64,000 bases of DNA from Luteimonas sp. 9C (lineage in GTDB: Bacteria; Pseudomonadota; Gammaproteobacteria; Xanthomonadales; Xanthomonadaceae): positions 403,101-467,100 of the forward strand of contig NZ_LR733313.1 in assembly GCF_902506295.1 (NCBI RefSeq), given 5' to 3'. The notes beneath the pieces were generated by a model. That model had not been told where the DNA came from, searched no databases, and worked only from the letters and a program-made list of their open reading frames with translations. Below, one piece after another: positions 43,820 to 52,917 of this stretch. The translations under genes were made by a program, and so were the position numbers. Position 1 is the stretch's first letter. Each line of letters begins with the position of its first letter.

Positions 43820-44734
43820 ATGTCGCGCCCCGCCCTCACCTTCCCGGCCGCCGTCGCGCTGGCGTGCCTGATGGCCGCCCCGGCGGCAGGCGCTTCGATG
43901 CCGGACGGACCGCCCCCACCCCTGGGCCATGCCTGGACGCTGTCGCCGTGGTCGCTGGTGCCGATGGCGGTCGTGGCGCTCCTGTACGTCGCGGGCCTGC
44001 GCCGTATGCACCGGGCGTCCGTCGACGGCATTCCCGGCGGCCGGTGGCGCGGTCCGCTGGCCTTCTCTGCCGGCATGGCGGCCCTGGGCGGGGCCCTGGT
44101 CTGGCCGCTGGACACGTACGCGGGCTACGCGCTGTCGGCGCATGTCGCCCAGCACATGACCCTGCTCGCCTGCGCGCCGCCGCTGCTGCTGGTCGCGCGG
44201 CCCGCCCGCGTCGCGGCGCACGCGCTGCCGCCATCGATCCGCGCGCGGCTCGCGCCGGTGTGCGCGCCAGCCGCCGGGCTGGCGCACGCACACCTGGGCG
44301 TCGCGACGCTCGTGCACGTCGCCACGATGTGGGTGTGGCATCTGCCGGCGGCAACGGCGGCGACACTGGCCAGCGAACCCCTGCACCGGGCGATGCTCGC
44401 CAGCGTGGTGCTGGCCGGCGTGTGGTTCTGGAGCGCGGTGCTGCATCGGCTGCGCGCACGCGACGGCGGCGCGGCGGGCGGTTGCGTGGCACTGGTGACG
44501 GCGATGATGCTGATGGGCTTCCTGGGCGCGCTGCTGACGTTCTCGCCGCGCCTGCTGTATCCGGCCTACACCGACCGCGCATTGCTCGCCGGTCTGGATG
44601 CGGTCCGCGACCAGCAGCTCGCCGGCCTGCTGATGTGGGTCCCCAGCGGGCTGCCGTATCTGCTGGTGTGCATGGGCCTGGTCGTCACGCTGCTGCGCGA
44701 CGTGCGCGGCGCGACCGGGGGGCCCGCGGCATGA
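43820..44734 (+). CDS. caa3-type cytochrome oxidase assembly factor CtaG
   Basis: 304 aa from the ATG at 43820. Signal or first TM, then seven TM helices with HVAQHMTLLACAPPLLLVARP, LVHVATMWVWHLPAATAATL and HRAMLASVVLAGVWFWSAVLH, all typical of caa3_CtaG (PF09678). The repeated His and Trp-His motifs suggest metal handling, consistent with a role in placing copper into the oxidase. Its last four bases overlap the next start (ATGA). Confidence 0.9.
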   Translation: MSRPALTFPAAVALACLMAAPAAGASMPDGPPPPLGHAWTLSPWSLVPMAVVALLYVAGLRRMHRASVDGIPGGRWRGPLAFSAGMAALGGALVWPLDTYAGYALSAHVAQHMTLLACAPPLLLVARPARVAAHALPPSIRARLAPVCAPAAGLAHAHLGVATLVHVATMWVWHLPAATAATLASEPLHRAMLASVVLAGVWFWSAVLHRLRARDGGAAGGCVALVTAMMLMGFLGALLTFSPRLLYPAYTDRALLAGLDAVRDQQLAGLLMWVPSGLPYLLVCMGLVVTLLRDVRGATGGPAA

Positions 44735-46050
44735 ACACCGGCTGGCGCCACCTGCTGCTGTGGCTGCTCGCATGGATGGCGCTGGCCTTGCTGCCGATGG
44801 CGATCGCGTTGAGCGGCGATCCACCCGCGGTGCGCGATCGTATCGTCGAGATCGGCGCGATGCTCGGCCTGCTGGGCCTGGGCGTGCTGTCGGCGCAGGC
44901 GCTGACCTCGGGCCGCCAGCGCTGGTTCGCGAAGGGCCTCGGCCAGGACGACGTGCTGCAGTTCCATCGCCAGACCGGTCTGCTCGGCTGGGGGTTGGTG
45001 CTGGCGCATCCGTTGACGATGTGCCTGGGTGATGCGCGCTTCCTCGAGTATCTCGATCCCCGCGCGGACTGGCTGCGCGCGACGCCGCTGTGGGGCGCGC
45101 TGCTGGCGGCGACCTGGCTGGCGACGACCTCGCTGTGGCGGCTGTCGTTCGGCCTGCAGTACGAACACTGGCGCGCGCTGCACGGCGCACTCGCGTTGAT
45201 GGTCGTCGCCATCGGTCTCGGCCACGCGCTGATGGTCGACCACTACACCGCGCCGCTGTGGAAGAAGACCGCGCTGGCGCTGGCGGTCGGTGCATCGCTC
45301 TACGCCGTGCTGGAGACACGTGTGCTGCGGCCGCGTCGTCTCGCGCGGCGGCCGTGGACGGTGCAGTCGGTCGAGACCGCGCGCGACGGCAGCCACATGC
45401 TGCGCCTGCTGCCGGCCGGCCACGACGGACTGGATTTCCGTCCCGGCCAGTACGCGTGGATCACGATCGGCGACACGCCCTGGCGATTGCAGCAGCATCC
45501 GTTCTCGATCAGTTCCAGCGCCGACGATGCGACGCTGGAATTCACGATCAAGCCGCTCGGTGATTTCACCCGGCGCGTGGGCACGCTGTCGCCCGGCATG
45601 CGCGCTTTCGTCGAAGGGCCATATGGCGAATTCGTGTACGCGCCCGCGCGGTGTCCCGAAGGCGCGGTGTTCATCGCCGGTGGCGTCGGCATCACCCCGA
45701 TCATCAGCATGCTGCGCACCGCGCGCGACCGGGGCGCGACCGCGCCGCTGTGGCTGGTATACGGCAATCCGGACTGGGACGCGGTGCTGTATCGCGACGC
45801 ACTGTCCGCGCTTGCGGACGACCTGCCACTGACCGTGATCCACGTGCTCGAACACGCACCCGACGGCTGGGACGGCGAGACCGGCCATGTCGATGCCGCG
45901 CTCATCGACCGTCGCCTGCCTGCCCACCTGGACACGCTGCCGGTGTACGTCTGCGGCCCGGATGCGCTGGCGAATGCGGTCGAACCCGCACTCGTCGCGC
46001 GCGGCGTGCCGTCGGACCGGCTCTACTCGGAACGGTTCGATCTCGTATGA
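44731..46050 (+). CDS. ferric reductase-like flavocytochrome (NOX/FRE family)
   Basis: 439 aa. The N-terminal half is a ferric-reductase-like membrane domain with conserved His residues (LQFHRQTGLLGWGLVLAHPLTM, YEHWRALHGALALMVVAIGLGHALMVDHY) for b haems. The C-terminal half is a ferredoxin-NADP reductase-like module: FAD motif QQHPFSISSS, NAD(P) motif IAGGVGITPIISMLR and CGPDALANAVEPAL. It moves electrons from NAD(P)H across the membrane to metal or oxygen. Overlaps ctaG by 4 bases. Confidence 0.9.
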   Translation: MNTGWRHLLLWLLAWMALALLPMAIALSGDPPAVRDRIVEIGAMLGLLGLGVLSAQALTSGRQRWFAKGLGQDDVLQFHRQTGLLGWGLVLAHPLTMCLGDARFLEYLDPRADWLRATPLWGALLAATWLATTSLWRLSFGLQYEHWRALHGALALMVVAIGLGHALMVDHYTAPLWKKTALALAVGASLYAVLETRVLRPRRLARRPWTVQSVETARDGSHMLRLLPAGHDGLDFRPGQYAWITIGDTPWRLQQHPFSISSSADDATLEFTIKPLGDFTRRVGTLSPGMRAFVEGPYGEFVYAPARCPEGAVFIAGGVGITPIISMLRTARDRGATAPLWLVYGNPDWDAVLYRDALSALADDLPLTVIHVLEHAPDGWDGETGHVDAALIDRRLPAHLDTLPVYVCGPDALANAVEPALVARGVPSDRLYSERFDLV

Positions 46051-46072
46051 GCGCACACGGAGGCGCGATCCG

Positions 46073-46159
46073 ATGATGCATCGCGACCTGCGCCGCGCCG
46101 GCGCGCTCGCCGCCAGCGTGCTGATCCTGATCGCACTCGCTGCCGCCTGGCTGCGCTGA
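46073..46159 (+). CDS. 28-residue single-TM small protein
   Basis: A GGAGG site at 46059-46063 lies nine bases before an ATG. The peptide has a basic N-terminus ([10 protein letters not shown]) and one hydrophobic helix ([17 protein letters not shown]), ending in Arg. The stop is followed within two bases by a strong hairpin. Location after the flavocytochrome suggests a small membrane partner. It is too short for database-style recognition, so support rests on the ribosome site, TM pattern and terminator. Confidence 0.5.
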   Translation: MMHRDLRRAGALAASVLILIALAAAWLR

Positions 46160-46161
46160 GC

Positions 46162-46184
46162 CGCCCGCCGCGCAGCGGCGGGCG
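46162..46184 (+). terminator. GC-rich hairpin after the ctaG-flavocytochrome operon
   Basis: CGCCCGCCGC (46162-46171) and GCGGCGGGCG (46175-46184) form a perfect 10-bp stem with a GCA loop, two bases after the small-protein stop. There is no T run, but position and stability suit transcript end formation. Confidence 0.65.
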
Positions 46185-46320
46185 CGCGACTTCGCGCCGG
46201 CGTAGTACGCGATCGCCGGACGCGGACAGCGTCACCGCGCCCGGCACCGCCTGCGCCTCGACACCGGCTTGCCATCCGGACATGCACAGTGCGCCTTCGC
46301 ATTCACGACGGAGACCCGCG

Positions 46321-47316
46321 ATGAAGACCCGCACCCTCGGACCCGGCGGCCCCACCGTCTCCGCGATCGGCCTCGGCTGCATGGGCATGAGCGCGTTCTA
46401 CGGCGGCCGCGGCAGCGATGCCGACGCGATCGCCGTCATCCGGCACGCGCTGGATCAGGGCATCACCCTGCTCGACACCGCCGACATGTACGGCCCGCAC
46501 ACCAACGAGACACTGGTCGGCCGCGCCATCGACGGCCGCCGCGACGATGTCTTCGTCGCGACCAAGTTCGGCATCCAGCTCGATCCGTCCGACCCGCAGG
46601 CGCGCGGCATCAACGGCCGGCCCGAATACGTGCAGCAGGCCTGCGAGGCCAGCCTCAAGCGCCTCGGCATTGAGACGATCGATCTGTACTACCAGCATCG
46701 CGTCGATCCGCAGGTGCCGATCGAGGACACCGTCGGCGCGATGGCGCGATTGGTCGAACAGGGCAAGGTGCGGCACCTCGGCCTGTCCGAGGCGTCTGCC
46801 GATACCCTGCGGCGCGCGGCCAGGGTGCACACGATCGCGGCGCTGCAGAGCGAGTATTCGCTGTGGTCGCGCGATCCCGAGACCAGCGGAACGCTGGCCG
46901 CCTGCCGCGAACTGGGCATCGGCTTCGTGCCGTACTCGCCGCTGGGTCGCGGATTCCTGACCGGCACGATCCGCACCATCGAGGACTTCGACGACGACGA
47001 CTACCGCCGCCATTCCCCGCGCTTCCAGGGCGAGAACTTCGACCGCAATCTCGCGCTGGTCGAATCGGTGCAGGCGATCGCGCAGGACTACGGCGTCACG
47101 CCGGGCCAGCTCGCACTCGCCTGGGTGCTGGCGCAGGGCGACGACCTGGTGCCGATTCCGGGCACCAAGCGCATCGGCTATCTCGACGAGAACATCGCCG
47201 CGCTCGACATCCATCTCACCGAAGACGATCTGGCGCGCATCGACGCGATCTTTCCGCCGGATGCGGCTTCGGGCACGCGCTATCCGGCCGCGGGCATGGG
47301 CGCGCTGAACCGCTGA
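46321..47316 (+). CDS. aldo/keto reductase
   Basis: 331 aa from the ATG at 46321. The catalytic tetrad is visible: Asp in [10 protein letters not shown] with Tyr in the same motif, Lys in VATKFGIQ, and His in YYQHRVDP. The C-terminal [18 protein letters not shown] is the NADPH-binding end of the AKR13-like (YajO/YakC) group. It reduces aldehydes or ketones in the cytoplasm. The substrate is unknown and the gene stands alone. Confidence 0.92.
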   Translation: MKTRTLGPGGPTVSAIGLGCMGMSAFYGGRGSDADAIAVIRHALDQGITLLDTADMYGPHTNETLVGRAIDGRRDDVFVATKFGIQLDPSDPQARGINGRPEYVQQACEASLKRLGIETIDLYYQHRVDPQVPIEDTVGAMARLVEQGKVRHLGLSEASADTLRRAARVHTIAALQSEYSLWSRDPETSGTLAACRELGIGFVPYSPLGRGFLTGTIRTIEDFDDDDYRRHSPRFQGENFDRNLALVESVQAIAQDYGVTPGQLALAWVLAQGDDLVPIPGTKRIGYLDENIAALDIHLTEDDLARIDAIFPPDAASGTRYPAAGMGALNR

Positions 47317-47343
47317 CGGCGGCAAGGCACGCGGCGCTGTGCG

Positions 47344-48324
47344 TCAGCCCGTCGCGGCCTGCGCCGCGCCGCGGGCATAGCGGCGCGCCACGACCGCGCA
47401 GACGATCAGCTGGATCTGGTGGTAGATCATGATCGGCAGCACGATCGCGCCCAGGCCACCGCTGGCGAACATCAGCTTCGCCATCGGCAGTCCGGTGGCC
47501 AGGCTCTTCTTGGAGCCGCAGAACACGATGGCGATCTCGTCGGCCCGATCGAAGCCGAGCCGGCGCGCGATCCATGCGATCAACGGCATGGCGATGCCCA
47601 GCAGCACGGCGCACACCGCGGCGACCGCGATCAGGGTCCACACCGGGGTTTCCTGCCACAGACCCTCGATCACCGACGCGCTGAAGGCGGTGTAGACCAC
47701 GAGCAGGATCGTGCCCTGGTCGGTCCAGCGCAGCACCGCGCGGCGGCGCTCCACCCAGCCGCCCACGACCGGGCGCAACAGGTGCCCGGCCACGAACGGC
47801 AGCAGCAGGAGCAGCATGATCTTGCCGACCGCTGTGAGCGGATGCGCCATCGCGCCTTCGGCGCTGCCGACCAGCAGGGCCATCAACAGCGGCGTCAGCG
47901 CGACGCCGAGCAGGCTCGACAGCGACGCGCTGCAGACAGCGGCCGGCACGTTGCCGCCGGCCATCGAGGTGAAGGCGATCGACGACTGCACCGTCGACGG
48001 CAATGCGCACAGGAACAGCACGCCGACGTAGAGCTCGGGCGTCAGCAACCAGCCCGACAACGGTCGTCCGAGCAGACCGATCAGCGGAAACAGCGCGAAG
48101 GTGCACGCGAGGATCGTCAGGTGCAGACGCCAGTGCAATGCACCGGCGACGATCGCCGCGCGCGACAGGCGCGCGCCATGCAGGAAGAACAGCGCGGCAA
48201 TCGCGCCATTCGTCACCACATCCATGACCACGGCCGCGCGGCCCTGGACCGGCAGCAGCGAGGCCAGTGCGACGGTGGCCAGCAGGAGCAGCGTGAAGGG
48301 GTCGAGTCGCGAACGCAGGGACAT
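47344..48324 (-). CDS. bile acid:sodium symporter-like carrier
   Basis: 326 aa from the ATG at 48324, about nine to ten TM helices. CALPSTVQSSIAFTSMAGGNVPAAVCSASLSSLLGVALTP and FCGSKKSLATGLPMAKLMF are the signatures of the SBF-like family (PF13593, YfeH type). Relatives take up organic anions with Na+. The neighbours do not indicate a substrate. It converges on the aldo/keto reductase gene. Confidence 0.9.
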   Translation of the reverse strand: MSLRSRLDPFTLLLLATVALASLLPVQGRAAVVMDVVTNGAIAALFFLHGARLSRAAIVAGALHWRLHLTILACTFALFPLIGLLGRPLSGWLLTPELYVGVLFLCALPSTVQSSIAFTSMAGGNVPAAVCSASLSSLLGVALTPLLMALLVGSAEGAMAHPLTAVGKIMLLLLLPFVAGHLLRPVVGGWVERRRAVLRWTDQGTILLVVYTAFSASVIEGLWQETPVWTLIAVAAVCAVLLGIAMPLIAWIARRLGFDRADEIAIVFCGSKKSLATGLPMAKLMFASGGLGAIVLPIMIYHQIQLIVCAVVARRYARGAAQAATG

Positions 48325-48491
48325 GCAGGAGTTCCGGAACCGCATGCCGGCGTGGGCAGCGCGAGGGTGGCCATGGTCGCAGCCGGCACCGCCTGCGACC
48401 AGCCACCGCGCGCGCAACGGCGCATCCCGGGTTCACATGGCCGCAGCGCGCGCGTGTTCATAGTGCAGCTTCCGTCGCCGCCGCACGTCAG

Positions 48492-49571
48492 ATGCTCACC
48501 CTCACCTTCGCCGCAGTCACCGCGCTGCTGGCCATCGCGACTCTGGTACCGACCATCCGCAGCGGCAAGTGGTGGATCCGGGGTTTCGATTTCCCCCGCC
48601 TGCAGCTGCTGGTGGTGTCGGCGCTGACCCTGGCCCTGCATCTCGCCTTCCATCCGGTCGACGACCCGTGGACGATCGTGGTGGTGACCGTCAATGCCGC
48701 CTGCATGTTGTGGCAGGCGTGGTGGATCATTCCGTACACACGCATGGCGCATGTCGAGGTCGAGGACGCGCCGGCCGATGCCGACACGCGCATCCGGCTG
48801 ATGGCCAGCAACGTGCTGACCACCAACCGCGACGCCGATCCGCTGATCGCACTGGTGCGTGCGCAGCGGCCGGACGTGCTGATCGCGGTGGAGACCGACG
48901 CGTGGTGGGAGGGCAAGCTGGAGGTGCTGACCGATGCGCTGCCGCACGTGATGCGCTGCCCGCTCGACAATCTCTACGGCATGCACGTGTACTCGCGCCT
49001 GCCGCTGCACGACGCCGAGATCCGGTACTTGGTGGAGGACGACATTCCGTCGATCCACGCGACGCTCGAACTCGAGGGGGGCCGGCGCGTCACCCTGCAC
49101 GCCCTGCATCCCCGTCCGCCGAGCCCCACCGAATCCGACAGCTCGGTCGATCGCGACGCCGAACTGGTGATCGTCGGCCGCGCGGTCCACGACGCCACGC
49201 TCCCGGTGATCGTCGCCGGCGATCTCAACGACGTGGCGTGGTCACGGACGACGCGCCTGTTCCGCAAGCTCAGCGGCCTGCTCGATCCGCGCATCGGACG
49301 CGGCATGTACAACACCTTCCACGCCAAGCTGCCGGGCCTGCGCTGGCCGCTGGACCATCTGTTCCACAGCCGGCATTTCACCCTGGTCGGCATGCAGCGC
49401 TTGCCGGATATCGGCTCGGATCACTTCCCGATCTTGGTCGAACTGGCGCTCTCCCCCGGCGAGAACGATCCCGATGCCGGCCTCGACGCCGATGGCGACG
49501 ACGAGGCCGATGCGGATGCCGCCGTCGAGAAGTCGGACGCCACCGACGACGCCCCGTCGATCCAGCGCTGA
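48492..49571 (+). CDS. endonuclease/exonuclease/phosphatase-family membrane protein
   Basis: 359 aa. Two or three N-terminal TM helices (LTFAAVTALLAIATLV, LLVVSALTLALHLAF, VVTVNAACMLWQAWWII) are followed by a periplasmic or cytoplasmic EEP domain from about residue 100: RLMASNVLTTNRDADPL, VETDAWW, AGDLNDVAWS and a final GSDHFPILVEL that carries the catalytic Asp-His. The C-terminal 35 residues are very acidic. The target may be a phosphodiester or phospholipid. Confidence 0.88.
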   Translation: MLTLTFAAVTALLAIATLVPTIRSGKWWIRGFDFPRLQLLVVSALTLALHLAFHPVDDPWTIVVVTVNAACMLWQAWWIIPYTRMAHVEVEDAPADADTRIRLMASNVLTTNRDADPLIALVRAQRPDVLIAVETDAWWEGKLEVLTDALPHVMRCPLDNLYGMHVYSRLPLHDAEIRYLVEDDIPSIHATLELEGGRRVTLHALHPRPPSPTESDSSVDRDAELVIVGRAVHDATLPVIVAGDLNDVAWSRTTRLFRKLSGLLDPRIGRGMYNTFHAKLPGLRWPLDHLFHSRHFTLVGMQRLPDIGSDHFPILVELALSPGENDPDAGLDADGDDEADADAAVEKSDATDDAPSIQR

Positions 49572-49605
49572 CCACTGCGCCGGACGCACGCGGCGTCATT
49601 GCGAA

Positions 49606-49974
49606 TCAGCGGTCCAGGCGCGCGCGCAGGGCGCGCAGGTCGCGTCGGGCGACGTTCTTGAGGGTCTCTTCGCGCCACGCCTCCGCCGCGTCCTCGCCCG
49701 ACATCGCCAGACGGCGCTCGTATTCGGGCTGCATCTGTTCGCGACGCAGTTCGCGGATGCGGCGGTACTCGGTTTTCAGTGCCGACATGCGGCGGATAGG
49801 GCGGTCGCTGCGGATCGGTTGCAGCCAGGCGGCACTGTGGGCGCCGTCGAAGACCGCGGCCGGCGGCTCGACGCTCGCGATCGCCTCCGGCCCCGCCGCC
49901 CACGCAGGCGTCATGCAGGCCGTGGCCAGCGACAGGGCGCAGCCCCAGACGACATAGATGCTTCGGCTGTCCAT
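49606..49974 (-). CDS. small exported hypothetical protein
   Basis: 122 aa from the ATG at 49974. Signal peptide MDSRSIYVVWGCALSLATAC then MTPAWA. The rest is helical and rich in Arg and Glu (ALKTEYRRIRELRREQMQPEYERRL, ETLKNVARRDLRALRARLDR), suggesting a coiled or helical periplasmic protein. No known domain. It converges on the EEP gene with a 34-base gap. Confidence 0.7.
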   Translation of the reverse strand: MDSRSIYVVWGCALSLATACMTPAWAAGPEAIASVEPPAAVFDGAHSAAWLQPIRSDRPIRRMSALKTEYRRIRELRREQMQPEYERRLAMSGEDAAEAWREETLKNVARRDLRALRARLDR

Positions 49975-50060
49975 CGCACCCTCCCATGCGGTGACGGACA
50001 TACGCACCGTAGCAGGGATGCCGCGAACGGCGTGTTCAAGCCCCGCGTTCAGGCGGTCGC

Positions 50061-50618
50061 TCAGCCCGCGCCCGGACGCACGTCCAGTCCCAGGGCATGC
50101 CCGATGACGCGCATGCCCTCGTCGTCCTCGCGGGGTGCGATGACGCCGGCGACGGTGTCGTCGCCCGTATCCCAAGTCCACAGCGTGTAGCCGGCCACGC
50201 GCAGCTGGTCGTAGGCGGCGTCGAGCAGTGCATGCGTCGACGCATCCGCGAGCGCCGCCTCGTCGGTCGGGTCTTCGACCCCCCAGTCGAGTTCGACGCG
50301 GAAGCGCTCGGCCAGCGTGTCGATGGCGTCGATCAGGGTCGTGCGCGCGTCTTCGGCGACGCGGAAGCTCGCGCGCCAGTCGGTCGCCGATTCCAGCGCG
50401 GCCTGCACGGCATCCTGCGCATCGGCATCGCCCAGCGCGTCGCGGAAGGCCTGGAACTGCTGGCCTGCCGCGTCCTCGTCACCGGGATTGATCCGCAGCA
50501 ACCACTGCCAGGCGATCGCCTCGAGATCGCCGTCATGCGCCTCGTCTTCCCCGTCGTCACGCGCGTGCGCGCCGGCGAAGTTGTCGTCGGGATCGAACTC
50601 GTGTTCGTGCATGGCCAT
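50061..50618 (-). CDS. acidic hypothetical protein (DUF6630-like)
   Basis: 185 aa, strongly acidic. WQWLLRINPGDEDAAGQQFQAFRDAL, AERFRVELDWGVEDPTDEAAL and AGYTLWTWDTGDDTVAGVI resemble a Xanthomonadaceae family annotated, as far as I recall, DUF6630. No signal or TM, so cytoplasmic. Function unknown. Confidence 0.7.
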   Translation of the reverse strand: MAMHEHEFDPDDNFAGAHARDDGEDEAHDGDLEAIAWQWLLRINPGDEDAAGQQFQAFRDALGDADAQDAVQAALESATDWRASFRVAEDARTTLIDAIDTLAERFRVELDWGVEDPTDEAALADASTHALLDAAYDQLRVAGYTLWTWDTGDDTVAGVIAPREDDEGMRVIGHALGLDVRPGAG

Positions 50619-50703
50619 GGCGGGACTCGGCGGTGCGGGCGGCGTAGTGTGCCGCGGCGGCGAGGCCGCGGCATACCGTCCGCGATCGCGGTCGATCTGC
50701 GAC

Positions 50704-51444
50704 TCAGCTTCGCGCGACGGTCTTCCTCACTGCGCGCTTGCCGGTCGCGGTAGTGCGCCGGGTCGCGGCCGGCTTCGCAGCCGTCGCCTGCTTCGCCACG
50801 GGCTTTTTGGCCGCGGGCTTGCCAGCCGTCTTCGCAGGCGTCTTGGCAGGGGTCTTGGCACTCTTCTTCGCCACCTTCTTCGCGCCGCCTCGCGCATCGG
50901 CGTGCGACGGCGGCAGCTTCGAGGTCTTGTTCGGGCCGCGCAGCTTGACGATGCGGTTCTCGCCCATCACTTCCTCGCGCTTGGTCACGCGCGCGACAGC
51001 GAATGCGATGGCCTTGCCGATCAGCGAGCCCGGACCGTCCCAGTATTCGGCCGTATGCGCCTGTACCTCGATCAGGGTCAGCTTGGGATCGTTGACGCCC
51101 CGCGGGAAGAAGGCCTTGAGCGCATCGTTCCAGAACGCCTCGATCTTCGCCGGATCCTCGTTGACGTAGGCGTCGCCGGTGATCGACACGTAGGTGTTGC
51201 GGCCCTTCGACGCGTACGCGAGGTTGACTTTGGAGTTGCGCGCGATCTCGGCGACCTTCGGGCTGTCGGAGGCGACGAAGAACCACACGCGCTCACCATC
51301 GAACTGCGCCTTCTGCGTCGACAGCGGCCGGCTGACCAGGTAACCGCCGGGGCCGACGGTGGTGAACATCGTGATGTCGATGTCCTCGATCAGTTTGGCG
51401 ATTGTCTGCGCGTCCTTCGCACCCTTGCTGCTTCGCGTTGCCAT
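50704..51444 (-). CDS. PNPOx-fold general stress protein with histone-H1-like tail
   Basis: 246 aa. Residues 1-165 form a pyridoxamine-phosphate-oxidase-like split barrel of the general stress protein 26 type (MFTTVGPGGYLVSRPLSTQ, VWFFVASDSPKVAEI, TYVSITGDAYVNEDPAKIEAFW), which binds FMN or FAD. Residues 177-246 are almost only Lys, Ala, Pro, Thr and Arg with KTPAKTPAKT-type repeats, like histone H1 tails. That tail probably binds DNA or RNA. The barrel part is widespread in Xanthomonas; the tail is the unusual part. Confidence 0.92.
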   Translation of the reverse strand: MATRSSKGAKDAQTIAKLIEDIDITMFTTVGPGGYLVSRPLSTQKAQFDGERVWFFVASDSPKVAEIARNSKVNLAYASKGRNTYVSITGDAYVNEDPAKIEAFWNDALKAFFPRGVNDPKLTLIEVQAHTAEYWDGPGSLIGKAIAFAVARVTKREEVMGENRIVKLRGPNKTSKLPPSHADARGGAKKVAKKSAKTPAKTPAKTAGKPAAKKPVAKQATAAKPAATRRTTATGKRAVRKTVARS

Positions 51445-51522
51445 GTCGCACTCCCGTCAGGATTCAGCGCGCAGTGTCGGCAGCGCGACGGGCGCCGGAC
51501 GTGAAGGTGGCGCGCCGGTGCG

Positions 51523-52725
51523 TCAGCAGGCCGAAGCCGCGTCGCGCTGGCGGCGACGCTCGGCGCGATGCGCCCATGCATAGACCAGCAGGCCCGCTGC
51601 AGCGGTCGCGGCGCCGACATACCCCGTCGATGTCCAGCCCAGTCCCGCGCTGATCGCGAGGCCGCCGAGCCACGGGCCGAGCGCGTTCGCGGTATTGAAC
51701 GCGGCGTGGTTGGATGCGGCGGCCAGCGTCTGCGCTTCGCCGGCGACGTCCATCAGCCGCGTCTGCAGCACCGGGGCGAGCGCGCCCATCGTGCCGACCG
51801 CGACGATCGCCGGCAGGATCGACCACGGCGCGGCCGTCGCGAGCGGGAACAGCAGCAGCACCAGCAGCGACCAGCCCAGGATCACCGGCACCGCGCGGAA
51901 CTGCAGGCGATCGACCAGCCAGCCACCGGCGATGTTGCCGAGGATCGCGCCGACACCGAACGCCGCCAGCGCCACCGGAATCCACGACTCGGCCACACGC
52001 GTGACGTTGATCAGCGTCGGCGCGAGATAACTGAAGACACAGAACATGCCGGCGAAGCCGATCGCGCCGATCAGCAGCGCGTACCAGACCTGGGCGGTGT
52101 TGAACGCGCGCAGTTCGCGCATCGGCGTCTGCGCCGGCTCGGCGGGATCGGGCGCGAGGAAACGCGCGACCAGCACCACCGTGAGCACCGACAGCGCCGA
52201 GACCAGCGCGAAGGTCCAGCGCCAGCTGAGCTGCTGGCCGAGCCACGTCGCCAGCGGGTTGCCGACGAGGATCGCGATCGACAGGCCCAGCAGCACGCGG
52301 CTGACCGCGGCGCCGCGTTGCGCGGGCGGACTGACCGACGCGGCCACGAGCATCGCCACGCCGAAGTAGGCGCCATGCGGCAGCCCGGCCACGAACCGGG
52401 CGACGAGCATCGTCGCGTAGTTCGGCGCCAGCGCACTGGCGAGATTGCCGAGCGCGTAGAAGCCCATCAGCGCCAGCAGCAGGCGACGGCGCGGCAGCCG
52501 CGCACCGAGGATCGCGAGCAGCGGTGCGCCGACGACGACACCGATCGCGTAGCTGCTGATCAGATGCCCGACCGCGGGCTCGTCCACGCCGAAACCGCGG
52601 GTCAGGTTCGGCATCAGGCCCATCATCGCGAATTCGCTGGTGCCGATCGCGAAGCCGCCCATCGCCAGCGCGAACAGGATCAGGGTGCGGGTGCGGCGGT
52701 CGGGCAGCGCCGGTGCGGTGGACAT
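51523..52725 (-). CDS. MFS transporter (DHA1 family)
   Basis: 400 aa from the ATG at 52725, 12 TM helices. GTSEFAMMGLMPNLTRGFGVDEPAVGHLISSYAIGVVVGAP is the AraJ/YdhP-type N-terminus and GARLPRRRLLLALMGFYALGN the MFS motif A region. It exports drugs, sugars or metabolites with protons. It is divergent from the FMN reductase gene at 52918. Confidence 0.9.
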   Translation of the reverse strand: MSTAPALPDRRTRTLILFALAMGGFAIGTSEFAMMGLMPNLTRGFGVDEPAVGHLISSYAIGVVVGAPLLAILGARLPRRRLLLALMGFYALGNLASALAPNYATMLVARFVAGLPHGAYFGVAMLVAASVSPPAQRGAAVSRVLLGLSIAILVGNPLATWLGQQLSWRWTFALVSALSVLTVVLVARFLAPDPAEPAQTPMRELRAFNTAQVWYALLIGAIGFAGMFCVFSYLAPTLINVTRVAESWIPVALAAFGVGAILGNIAGGWLVDRLQFRAVPVILGWSLLVLLLFPLATAAPWSILPAIVAVGTMGALAPVLQTRLMDVAGEAQTLAAASNHAAFNTANALGPWLGGLAISAGLGWTSTGYVGAATAAAGLLVYAWAHRAERRRQRDAASAC

Positions 52726-52917
52726 GGCGGTCTCCGGAACAGGACCCGGCATTATTGTGCATCGCAGCATCCGCGTCATTGCCGCGCGTCGACCACTGCG
52801 TTGCAGCGCCGCCGCCGGCGCAGACCGGGCGGGGCCGGGCTGAACGCGCCGCATCGACGGCGGCTGGACGGGCGGCGCCGGACAGTCGGCGTCCGTCACC
52901 GACAGGATCGCCTCCCG

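Noticed and set aside
50820..50890. Short repeated units in the PNPOx protein gene that could look like a repeat array
   Set aside because: They encode the KTPA-type repeats of the protein tail and have no CRISPR spacing.
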